Part shown: one piece after another, positions 1 to 4,561 of the stretch
Layout of the letters: every line of letters begins with the position of its first letter
Numbering within the stretch: position 1 is the first letter of the stretch
Assembly: GCA_018304205.1 (NCBI GenBank)
Contig: JAGVWR010000025.1
Coordinates: 1-7,496 of the forward strand
Length of the DNA stretch: 7,496 nucleotides
Reading direction: 5' to 3'
Origin: Candidatus Pacearchaeota archaeon
Lineage (GTDB): Archaea > Nanobdellota > Nanobdellia > Pacearchaeales > GW2011-AR1
The notes under the pieces: generated by a model
The model's database searches: none
What the model was told of the DNA's origin: nothing
The model's input: the letters and a program-made list of their open reading frames with translations, nothing else
Program-made: the position numbers and the translations under genes

Positions 1-170
1 TAAATGAGAAACCACTTTTTAAATATTGTTCTCTACAGATAAATATATTAAGATGTATTTATACAGTAAAGGCTGTACAAATAATTATAAAAAATATCTG
101 CTTTGTGTAAAAGATTATATCCTAAAGGATATACTTTGTTTTTTGATTTATCTGAAAGATGATTTTGTTT
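1..170. other. Non-coding left edge
   Basis: I see no convincing gene here. The stretch is very AT-rich and lies past the 3' end of the minus-strand cis-prenyltransferase. It holds a small inverted repeat (TACAG at 62-66 with CTGTA at 73-77) and copy A of the palindromic repeat described separately. A plus-strand open frame running into the uppS 3' end has a low-complexity F/Y/K/L-rich translation and looks accidental. Confidence 0.6.
101..139 (+). repeat. Interspersed palindromic repeat, copy A
   Basis: This block begins CTTTGTGTAAA and then has a 7-bp hairpin, TATATCC (116-122), loop TAAA, GGATATA (127-133), followed by CTTTGT. Aligned with copy B at 2365-2403, about 34 of 39 positions agree, including all of ATCCTAAAGGATATA. 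Copy C after the toxin gene shares the CTTTGTGTAAA core. All three copies are intergenic and in the same orientation. Copy A lies 32 bases past the uppS stop. It could be a non-autonomous mobile repeat, a protein-binding or RNA-processing site, or part of a transcription terminator; the sequence does not decide. Confidence 0.65.
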
Positions 171-848
171 TTATGAACCAAACCTTCTTTTTCTATCTTC
201 AAATTCTTTAATGGCATTTATTAAATCGTTTGGTGTAAAATCAGGGAACAAAATATCCAAAAAGATTAATTCCGAGTATATTGATTGAAAAGGCATGTAG
301 CCAGACAATCTTTTCTCTCCACCTGTCCTGATAATTAAATCTGGGTCAGAAATATCATTAGTATCTAAATATTTTTTAAACTCTTCTTCGTCAATTTGTT
401 TTCCATCTTTAATTGCTTTATTAATCGCTCTTATAATTTCATCTCTGCCACCATAATCTAAACCAACTACTATTTGTATATCTGTATAATTCTTTGTTTC
501 TTCTTCTAATTCTCTAATCTTCATCTCCATTCTACTTGGAATATTATCTCTTCTGCCTATAACTCTGAATCTATATTGATCCTTTGGGGCAGCAAGAATA
601 AAACTATCGATACTTCTCTCAATTACTCCAAGCAATTCATCAACTTCTTTCTTTTCTCTTCTCCAATTTTCAGTAGAAAATGCCCAAACTGAAAGAGTGT
701 CCACCCCTTCTTCCATTGCTGTATTAAATATTTTCGATAGGTTATGATAATTCCCAGGAGTTGAATGGGCCAAATATTCTGCAATCCCTTTAGATTTTGC
801 CCATCTGCGATTACCATCTGGAATTATTCCAATATGTTTTGGTTTCAT
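171..848 (-). CDS. uppS: Cis-prenyltransferase (undecaprenyl/polyprenyl diphosphate synthase family)
   Basis: A 225-residue cis-prenyltransferase. This family adds isopentenyl diphosphate units in cis to an allylic starter, making the long polyprenyl carrier used for glycan transfer at the membrane; in archaea the product is a dolichol-like lipid. Visible motifs in order are IPDGNRRWA (residues 9-17, with the catalytic Asp at 11), FSTENWRRE around 58-66, a DYGGRDEI block, and DPDLIIRTGGEKRLSGY followed by a YSEL segment. These are the substrate-binding signatures of the family; the protein ends in RKRRFGS. It is slightly shorter than typical bacterial enzymes because there is little sequence before the first motif. 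The ATG at 848 is supported by a TATA-like box about 25 bases upstream. It diverges from a trans-type prenyl synthase homologue, which suggests an isoprenoid locus. Chain length cannot be read from the sequence. Confidence 0.93.
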   Translation of the reverse strand: MKPKHIGIIPDGNRRWAKSKGIAEYLAHSTPGNYHNLSKIFNTAMEEGVDTLSVWAFSTENWRREKKEVDELLGVIERSIDSFILAAPKDQYRFRVIGRRDNIPSRMEMKIRELEEETKNYTDIQIVVGLDYGGRDEIIRAINKAIKDGKQIDEEEFKKYLDTNDISDPDLIIRTGGEKRLSGYMPFQSIYSELIFLDILFPDFTPNDLINAIKEFEDRKRRFGS

Positions 849-868
849 ATTATTAAAAGTAAATTCAA

Positions 869-878
869 TATATTTAAA
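869..878 (-). promoter_or_regulatory. TATA-like box for uppS
   Basis: On the minus strand the bases read TTTAAATATA, centred about 25 bases before the uppS ATG. This is the distance expected if transcription starts at or next to the start codon, giving a leaderless mRNA as is common in archaea. It shares the 96-base divergent region with the promoter of the plus-strand gene. Confidence 0.55.
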
Positions 879-915
879 TGTTTTTTATCATATTTATTAT
901 ATAATTACAATAAGA

Positions 916-923
916 TTTATATA
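916..923 (+). promoter_or_regulatory. TATA-like box for the divergent prenyl synthase homologue
   Basis: TTTATATA is centred about 25 bases before the ATG at 945, consistent with a leaderless archaeal transcript. The position also helps choose 945 as the start rather than upstream in-frame codons, which would overlap uppS. Confidence 0.55.
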
Positions 924-944
924 GAATGTGAGACCTTCAAAATT

Positions 945-1910
945 ATGGAAAGAAACTTTTTTAGAGATACGGAAAAATTAAAAGATGAAATAAAAGCAAA
1001 AGTATTTAATAATTTCACAAAAGTAGGGAATCAAAAAGTAAGGGATATAGTTTTACAAAGACAAAAAAATTCAAGATATATTAAGGGCGTTACGTCTTAT
1101 TACTTACATAAGGGCCTTAATGGAAAACTCTCTTATAATGATGCAATTGATTTAGCAGCAGCGATTGAGATTTACTCAACTTCAATGGTTTTGATTGATA
1201 ACCTCATTGATAAACATGAACAACGCGATGAAGAAACTACTTTTTTAGAAGAATACGGACCGGAAATGATGGGATTGGCTTCTATCTATGCTGCAAATAT
1301 TGGGTTATTTAAACTATTTCCATACTTAAATAATTTTTTCAGAATAACTGAAGCAGATGGTTTTGATGCAATAGGAAAAGCTATCACAAGTGCAGTATCT
1401 ATGGATGTAGAACGCCCAACACAGTCTTCACAAATATTAGAAAATATTGTTAGGGTTAATGGTATAACGTTAGGATTTCCCTTGGGTTTAGTTGCATCAA
1501 CTGCTACTAGTGATAAATCAACTATTTTTGAAATAATGAGATATGGGACTGATACTGGAACTGCCTTTGGACTTTATGAAGAAATAAGAGACTTTGTTGG
1601 GGAACATGGAAGGAGCAGGGCATCAGAAATGAAATCTGGAAGGACTCCTTATTTCATGGCAGATCTCGCTTCAAGAGATCCGACATTCAGAATATCTAGT
1701 TATATTGGAAGAGAAATTTCAGATTTAGAACATCAAAAACTTTTGGAATTATTGAGAGGCAAGGAAGCATTAAAAAGAACACAAAGACTGATTAAAAATC
1801 ATCTTAGTTATGGAAGAGCCATATTACAGAGAAATTTGAATCAAGAAGAATTTGAAGTTCTTGATTCGCTTAGAACAACAATAGAAAATTCTCTTGACAG
1901 AATGGTTTAA
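945..1910 (+). CDS. Divergent polyprenyl synthetase-fold protein with altered Asp-rich motifs
   Basis: A 321-residue protein resembling the trans-isoprenyl diphosphate synthases (GGPP/FPP synthase family). It has the helix preceding the first Asp-rich motif (AAAIEIYSTSMVLID) and the second-motif region GTAFGLYEEIRDF. Key residues differ from the usual pattern. The first DDxxD is DNLID (85-89), the following RR is QR (93-94), and the second DDxxD is EEIRD (212-216). The usual KT before the second motif reads NGIT, and the N-terminal GGKRxRP is not recognisable. Acidic character is kept at most metal positions, so it may be an active enzyme with changed specificity, a regulatory partner subunit, or a catalytically weakened paralogue. 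The start at 945 has a TATA-like box 25 bases upstream; an in-frame ATG at 765 would overlap uppS. It sits divergently to the cis-prenyltransferase, and its stop overlaps that of the Nudix gene. Fold assignment is fairly sure; the activity is not. Confidence 0.78.
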   Translation: MERNFFRDTEKLKDEIKAKVFNNFTKVGNQKVRDIVLQRQKNSRYIKGVTSYYLHKGLNGKLSYNDAIDLAAAIEIYSTSMVLIDNLIDKHEQRDEETTFLEEYGPEMMGLASIYAANIGLFKLFPYLNNFFRITEADGFDAIGKAITSAVSMDVERPTQSSQILENIVRVNGITLGFPLGLVASTATSDKSTIFEIMRYGTDTGTAFGLYEEIRDFVGEHGRSRASEMKSGRTPYFMADLASRDPTFRISSYIGREISDLEHQKLLELLRGKEALKRTQRLIKNHLSYGRAILQRNLNQEEFEVLDSLRTTIENSLDRMV

Positions 1911-2284
1911 TGTATGTTAAAAATTTTTAAGAAAATTTTAACTCTCAATAAAGCGTTTTTTGTCTTTAGAAATCCTTCTTTTGTCATGAACTTCATACCT
2001 TTTCCTTCTTTAAGGTCTGATTTTTTTGGATTACTTCTTAGATAGATTTCAAAAATATGATAATTTATAAAAGGTATTTTATGATGTTTTATAATATCAG
2101 ACTCGGAAATTTGGATGCTTAATTCTTCTTTAACCTCTCTAAGTAGCGCCTTATTAGGAGTTTCGTTCTTTTTTATTCCCCCCCCGAATATTCCCCACTT
2201 ATTTGGGTTTTTTCCATTTTCATCTCTTAGTTGAAACAAGATCTTTCCCTTTCTATTTTTTAATATAGCTCCTGAGTATCCCAT
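1907..2284 (-). CDS. Nudix hydrolase
   Basis: A 125-residue single-domain Nudix protein, the usual size for small family members. These enzymes hydrolyse a nucleoside diphosphate linked to another moiety, for example damaged or excess nucleotides or nucleotide sugars. The Nudix box is clear: Gly35, Glu41, then REVKEELSI at 49-57, matching Gx5Ex7REUxEExGU except that Ser56 replaces the last Gly. The metal-binding Glu pair (53-54) is intact. The stretch RDENGKNPNKWGIFGGG just before the box is typical of the MutT-like subgroup. Substrate cannot be predicted. It converges on the prenyl-synthase homologue, with the two stop codons sharing TTAA at 1907-1910. A run of eight C (2178-2185 on the plus strand) encodes the glycines before the box, so a miscalled length there would break the gene. 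A TATA-like box lies about 25 bases before the ATG. Confidence 0.9.
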   Translation of the reverse strand: MGYSGAILKNRKGKILFQLRDENGKNPNKWGIFGGGIKKNETPNKALLREVKEELSIQISESDIIKHHKIPFINYHIFEIYLRSNPKKSDLKEGKGMKFMTKEGFLKTKNALLRVKIFLKIFNIH

Positions 2285-2304
2285 TATTAAATATAATTAT
2301 AAGT

Positions 2305-2314
2305 ATTTATTAAT
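2305..2314 (-). promoter_or_regulatory. TATA-like box for the Nudix gene
   Basis: On the minus strand TTAATAAATA is centred about 25 bases upstream of the Nudix ATG at 2284. The neighbouring bases ATAAATACTTATAAT recur upstream of the minus-strand gene starting at 4259, which may be a shared promoter feature or just AT-rich similarity. Confidence 0.45.
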
Positions 2315-2344
2315 TTAACTTCATGTAAATCTTATGTTAAGGGG

Positions 2345-2403
2345 AGTATATCCTTTTTGATATACTTTGTGTAAATGAATGCATCCTAAAGGATATATTT
2401 TGT
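2345..2403 (+). repeat. Interspersed palindromic repeat, copy B (fullest copy)
   Basis: Two hairpins are joined by the CTTTGTGTAAA core. The first is AGTATATC (2345-2352), loop CTTTTT, GATATACT (2359-2366): eight perfect pairs. The second is ATCC (2383-2386), TAAA, GGAT (2391-2394), followed by ATATTTTGT. The second half matches copy A closely; the first half matches copy C. It lies between the Nudix promoter and the toxin-antitoxin operon, so copies B and C bracket that operon in the same orientation. Confidence 0.65.
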
Positions 2404-2405
2404 AA

Positions 2406-2554
2406 TCCTCTTTTTCTGAATAAACATATATTTTACTTGGTTTATACTTAGATTAATCAAGTTTCATAAAATAGCGAGGTAAAATGAATATTAAATCCTT
2501 CTAATATTACTACTTATTAGTTACTATTAATCTATAGAAAGCCTTAAATATAAG
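2406..2554. other. AT-rich spacer upstream of the toxin-antitoxin operon
   Basis: I see no gene in this stretch. It contains a short palindrome GATTAATC (2451-2458), a 5-bp inverted repeat ending at the operator (CCTTA 2542-2546 with TAAGG 2551-2555), and TATTAGTTACTAT at 2515-2527. The last resembles the operator's right half plus flank (TATTAGGTAACTAT, 2561-2574) and could be a second, weaker binding site. Confidence 0.4.
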
Positions 2555-2571
2555 GTTACCTATTAGGTAAC
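2555..2571 (+). promoter_or_regulatory. Perfect palindromic operator of the toxin-antitoxin operon
   Basis: GTTACCTATTAGGTAAC is a perfect inverted repeat of 8-base arms around one central base. It directly abuts the TATA-like box of the operon, covering where the archaeal BRE/TFB site would lie, so a bound dimer should block transcription. AbiEi-type antitoxins are known to repress their own operons by binding inverted repeats, and the first gene here has an N-terminal winged-helix-like region, so autoregulation is the simplest reading. Confidence 0.65.
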
Positions 2572-2580
2572 TATATAAAT
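2571..2580 (+). promoter_or_regulatory. TATA-like box of the toxin-antitoxin operon
   Basis: CTATATAAAT is centred about 23-25 bases before the ATG at 2599, fitting a leaderless archaeal transcript. It touches the right arm of the operator palindrome. Confidence 0.6.
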
Positions 2581-2598
2581 AGCTAAAAAAATAACAAA

Positions 2599-3201
2599 AT
2601 GGCAACAGAAATACCTCAATATGGATTAAAAGCTTATGCTTTGTTTTTTGCAAAGCATAAAGATAAAGAAGAATTTAAACAATCAGAGTTAGATTGGATA
2701 GTCGGGCAAAGCATGAAAAAGAAAATATTTTCTTTATTATTAAGAGCTGGTTGGGTTAAAAAACAGACAGATAATACCTATATCTGCATAAATCCAGAGA
2801 TTGTAATTAAAAGTTTATTGGAATTTAAAGTTCCTCAAATAATAAAGGAAGCAGAAAGAGACTATGCTTTCACTAATTTATCTGCTGTAGAGATCTGGAG
2901 CGATTACTCTTATGTTCAAAGAGGAATAGAAAAATCTCCATATTTTATCAAAGTATTAGGGAAAGATTTAAGATATTGGAAAAACTTCTTTAATAGTCAT
3001 AATATTCCAAATTATGTTAATGAAGGAACTACAATAGGTGAATACATTATTTTAATTCCTGTTAAGAAATTAAGTTTTGTAGAAAAAGAAGGATATAATG
3101 TTGAAAGTTTAAAAGAAACAATTAAATTAGCAAAATTAAATGAAATGTATTTGTATGCTTACAATTACATAAAGAACAAATATCAAAATGTTACCGCTTA
3201 G
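2599..3201 (+). CDS. AbiEi-like antitoxin/transcriptional regulator (type IV toxin-antitoxin)
   Basis: A 200-residue protein that I read as the antitoxin of an AbiEi/AbiEii-type pair. Residues 1-65 have the pattern of a winged helix-turn-helix: helices near 8-20, 27-34 and 38-50 (KKKIFSLLLRAGWVKK), then a short beta hairpin (NTYICINP). The rest is a mixed alpha/beta domain with the conserved-looking stretch AFTNLSAVEIWSDYSYVQRG (90-109). In known AbiE systems the antitoxin represses its operon and counters the toxin without forming a stable complex with it; I infer the same here from family and context. The stop overlaps the toxin start by 14 bases, so translation is probably coupled. A perfect palindrome beside the TATA box is the likely operator. 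Family call rests on the domain pattern plus the partner gene, and I am less sure of this protein alone than of the pair. Confidence 0.7.
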   Translation: MATEIPQYGLKAYALFFAKHKDKEEFKQSELDWIVGQSMKKKIFSLLLRAGWVKKQTDNTYICINPEIVIKSLLEFKVPQIIKEAERDYAFTNLSAVEIWSDYSYVQRGIEKSPYFIKVLGKDLRYWKNFFNSHNIPNYVNEGTTIGEYIILIPVKKLSFVEKEGYNVESLKETIKLAKLNEMYLYAYNYIKNKYQNVTA

Positions 3202-3871
3202 AGAAAAAGAAATATTTGAAACATTAAGGAGGATGGAAAAATTTAAGTTTGTAATTATTGGAGGATATGCTGTAAATGCTTACACTCTTCCAAGATTTTC
3301 AGTTGATTGCGATATTGTAGTTAAAGATAAAGAGGAATTAAAAGAGATTGAAGAAACTCTAGTAAATTTTGGTTATTTAAAAGAAGATGATAATAAAGAT
3401 AAGACTTCTTATTATGGAGATTTTTTAAGATTAGAGAAAGATATGGGAGATGATATCAAAGTAAGTATTGATATTTTAATCAAAGAAGTTTTGGATCGGC
3501 AAACAAATGCTGCTTTTTCTGCTGATTGGGTATTTGATAATTCAGAAATAAGAACCTTAAGGGGAAAAACAATTACAGAAGAATTAAAATTAAGAATAAT
3601 AAACTTAGATGCTCTATTTGTATTAAAATTTGTAAGTTGCCGTTTAACAGATATAAGAGATATTTTTATGTTAGCTCCAAATATAAAAAATAAGGGATGG
3701 GTAAAAGAAGAGATTTCAAAAAAATATGATTTTAATAAATTATTTTTAAAAGTTGAAGAAAAAATAACATCAAAACAGTTTAAGGATAGTTTACAAGGAG
3801 TTTATGGAATTATAGACGATAAGGTTTTTGAGAAACATAAAAAAGCAATTCTAAATTTGAATAAAATTTAG
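3188..3871 (+). CDS. AbiEii-like nucleotidyltransferase toxin (type IV toxin-antitoxin)
   Basis: A 227-residue protein of the nucleotidyltransferase (DNA polymerase beta-like) superfamily, AbiEii/AbiGii-like branch. The core motif is intact: GGYAVN at 25-30, Arg36, Ser38, and the metal-binding pair Asp40/Asp42 in SVDCDIVV. A third acid is probably Asp95 in SIDIL. Further on, Lys147 (FVLKF) and the RLTDIRDI segment (152-159) match the lysine and aspartate motifs of this toxin family. Characterised relatives transfer nucleotides using NTPs (AbiEii binds GTP; MenT toxins modify tRNA 3' ends), causing growth arrest or phage-triggered abortive infection. The target here is unknown. The ATG lies inside the antitoxin gene (14-base overlap), the classic arrangement. 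No signal peptide or membrane segment is seen. A hairpin repeat begins one base after the stop codon. It could alternatively be a housekeeping nucleotidyltransferase, but the operon context makes that less likely. Confidence 0.82.
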   Translation: MLPLREKEIFETLRRMEKFKFVIIGGYAVNAYTLPRFSVDCDIVVKDKEELKEIEETLVNFGYLKEDDNKDKTSYYGDFLRLEKDMGDDIKVSIDILIKEVLDRQTNAAFSADWVFDNSEIRTLRGKTITEELKLRIINLDALFVLKFVSCRLTDIRDIFMLAPNIKNKGWVKEEISKKYDFNKLFLKVEEKITSKQFKDSLQGVYGIIDDKVFEKHKKAILNLNKI

Positions 3872-3918
3872 AAAGTATATCATTTCGGGTATACTTTGTG
3901 TAAACAAGCGTATATTAT
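3872..3918 (+). repeat. Interspersed palindromic repeat, copy C / possible terminator hairpin
   Basis: AAAGTATA (3872-3879) pairs with TATACTTT (3890-3897), extended inward by a T-G wobble and a C-G pair, and is followed by the CTTTGTGTAAA core shared with copies A and B. The second half is degenerate. It starts directly after the toxin stop codon, so it may also end or protect the operon's transcript. Confidence 0.6.
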
Positions 3919-3956
3919 ATTTACCAAGAAATTAATAACTTTATTATACAGAAGTG

Positions 3957-4259
3957 TTAAGCAGCTTCTCCATAAGATTGTGTAGAACCTACTTCTGGAA
4001 CTCTTCCGTCTCTCTCAAAAGTTCTTATTTTTCCTTGTGGGCTTAGTAACGCAATTCTAAATTGAGCAATGGTATATTCATCAACTATTGGCATTCCTTG
4101 ATTGTCATATCCGGTTATTGCTCTAACATTCTGTTTGGAATACCTGTTGTATTGTTTACCACCACAACTAAAAAAACCATCTACTAATTGAACGTCTACA
4201 ACAGTTCCTTCAAAAGCTTTTGGTTTTTCTCTACTAAATAATCTTTTTAAGAGATTCAT
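3957..4259 (-). CDS. Unrecognised 100-residue protein
   Basis: I do not recognise this protein. It begins with a short basic, amphipathic segment (MNLLKRLFSREKPKAF), then a predicted mostly beta region running through GTVVDVQLVDGFFSCGGKQY, RAITGYDNQG and AQFRIALLSPQGKIRTFERD, and ends in a flexible Gly/Ser/Glu-rich tail. There is one cysteine, and no signal peptide or true membrane helix, though the N terminus could touch a membrane or nucleic acid. The composition is balanced and protein-like, unlike the low-complexity shadow frames in this AT-rich DNA. An AT-rich box lies about 25 bases before the ATG, so I accept it as a real gene. It stands alone, converging on the toxin-antitoxin operon and diverging from pyrG. 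A small beta-barrel fold is possible but not demonstrated. Confidence 0.65.
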   Translation of the reverse strand: MNLLKRLFSREKPKAFEGTVVDVQLVDGFFSCGGKQYNRYSKQNVRAITGYDNQGMPIVDEYTIAQFRIALLSPQGKIRTFERDGRVPEVGSTQSYGEAA

Positions 4260-4276
4260 TTTTATTATAAGTATTT

Positions 4277-4289
4277 ATTTTATTAATAT
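4277..4289 (-). promoter_or_regulatory. TATA-like box for the 100-residue protein gene
   Basis: On the minus strand TATTAATAAAAT lies with its centre about 25 bases upstream of the ATG at 4259, the same spacing as at the other genes here. The region is uniformly AT-rich, so the exact box is uncertain. Confidence 0.4.
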
Positions 4290-4305
4290 TTTATGGATTA
4301 AGTGG

Positions 4306-4339
4306 TTTTTAAATCTTTCTATTGTTGTTACTATATAGT
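4306..4339 (+). promoter_or_regulatory. Candidate pyrG leader promoter (two possible TATA boxes)
   Basis: No TATA-like box lies about 25 bases before the pyrG ATG (the bases there read ACACAGCTTTTTT), in contrast to the other genes. Two good boxes occur further up: TTTTTAAAT (4306-4314), predicting a start near 4335, and ACTATATAGT (4330-4339), predicting a start near 4360. Either would yield a leader of roughly 200-230 bases containing most or all of the structured element. Confidence 0.4.
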
Positions 4340-4360
4340 TATTAATATCAAAAGCACAAT

Positions 4361-4432
4361 ATGCCACCACGGCTTTTAAGCCGTGATTTGAAAAGGCACT
4401 TGTGCTTTGGATGCTCAAGTTTCTTGACATAA
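4361..4432 (+). CDS. Possible 23-codon upstream ORF in the pyrG leader
   Basis: An ATG at 4361 opens a short frame of 23 residues beginning MPPRLLSRDLKRHLCFGC, with a CxxC at 15-18 and a stop at 4430-4432. The ATG falls about 26 bases after the centre of the ACTATATAGT box, the leaderless spacing seen at other genes in this window. It could be a leader peptide for pyrG, but it overlaps the large hairpin and may only be a by-product of that palindrome. No ribosome-binding sequence can be judged because it would be leaderless. Confidence 0.15.
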   Translation: MPPRLLSRDLKRHLCFGCSSFLT

Positions 4433-4446
4433 TAGATTTTAAATTG

Positions 4447-4484
4447 ATGAAGCTCCCAATCGCAGCAAGCTGCAGGGTAAACCC
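4447..4484 (+). repeat. IS200/IS605- or REP-like palindromic end sequence
   Basis: GATGAAGCTCCC (4446-4457) leads into the GCAGCAAGCTGC hairpin (4462-4473), then GGG (4475-4477) and ACCCC. The layout GAAGCTCCC-hairpin-GGG resembles, from memory, the terminal hairpins of IS200/IS605-family elements and the related REP-type palindromes of many prokaryotes. The CACGGCTTTTAAGCCGTG hairpin 80 bases upstream is also of a kind seen at such ends. No transposase (tnpA) or tnpB is present between them, so if correct this is a non-autonomous or decayed copy. Confidence 0.4.
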
Positions 4485-4561
4485 CAGACGACAATCTAAA
4501 GGTTATTTTCAAAATCAATAATGCTTATTAACACAGCTTTTTTCTTCATGAAGAGCTAATA

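Larger units (their letters stand above)
4351..4498 (+). ncRNA. Structured GC-rich element upstream of pyrG (candidate leader RNA or mobile-element remnant)
   Basis: A set of nested hairpins that stands out from the AT-rich surroundings. Outer stem: AAAGCACAA (4351-4359) pairs with TTGTGCTTT (4400-4408), nine perfect pairs. Middle stem: TGCC (4362-4365) with GGCA (4395-4398). Inner stem: CACGGCTT (4368-4375) with AAGCCGTG (4378-4385). A small hairpin follows: TCAAG (4415-4419), CTTGA (4423-4427). A third domain is closed by TAGATT (4433-4438) with AATCTA (4493-4498) and contains GCAGC-AA-GCTGC (4462-4473). I know no RNA family that it fits. It may be a 5' leader of pyrG, a free small RNA, or the decayed ends of an IS200/IS605-type element. 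Pairings were found by eye; no energy calculation was done. Confidence 0.45.

Noticed and set aside
26..211. Plus-strand 61-codon frame at the left edge
   Set aside because: Low-complexity F/Y/K/L-rich translation, runs through repeat copy A and into the 3' end of uppS on the other strand.
623..817. Minus-strand frame inside uppS
   Set aside because: Shadow of uppS in another frame on the same strand, with no motif.
765..944. In-frame upstream start (ATG 765) for the prenyl-synthase homologue
   Set aside because: The extra 60 residues overlap the start of uppS and read as non-protein-like; a -25 TATA-like box supports the ATG at 945.
2476..2504. GAGGT followed by a six-codon ORF (ATG 2484), possible leader peptide
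   Set aside because: Too short, followed by a separate operon promoter; most likely chance.
101..3918. CRISPR array
   Set aside because: The three repeat copies are widely separated, have no regular spacers, and no cas gene is present.
4446..4498. C/D-box small RNA (TTGATGA resembles a C box)
   Set aside because: No CTGA D box at a suitable distance and no second box pair.
4543..4554. TCTTCATGAAGA palindrome just before the pyrG start
   Set aside because: Only four pairs can form around a minimal loop; too weak to call a regulatory hairpin.
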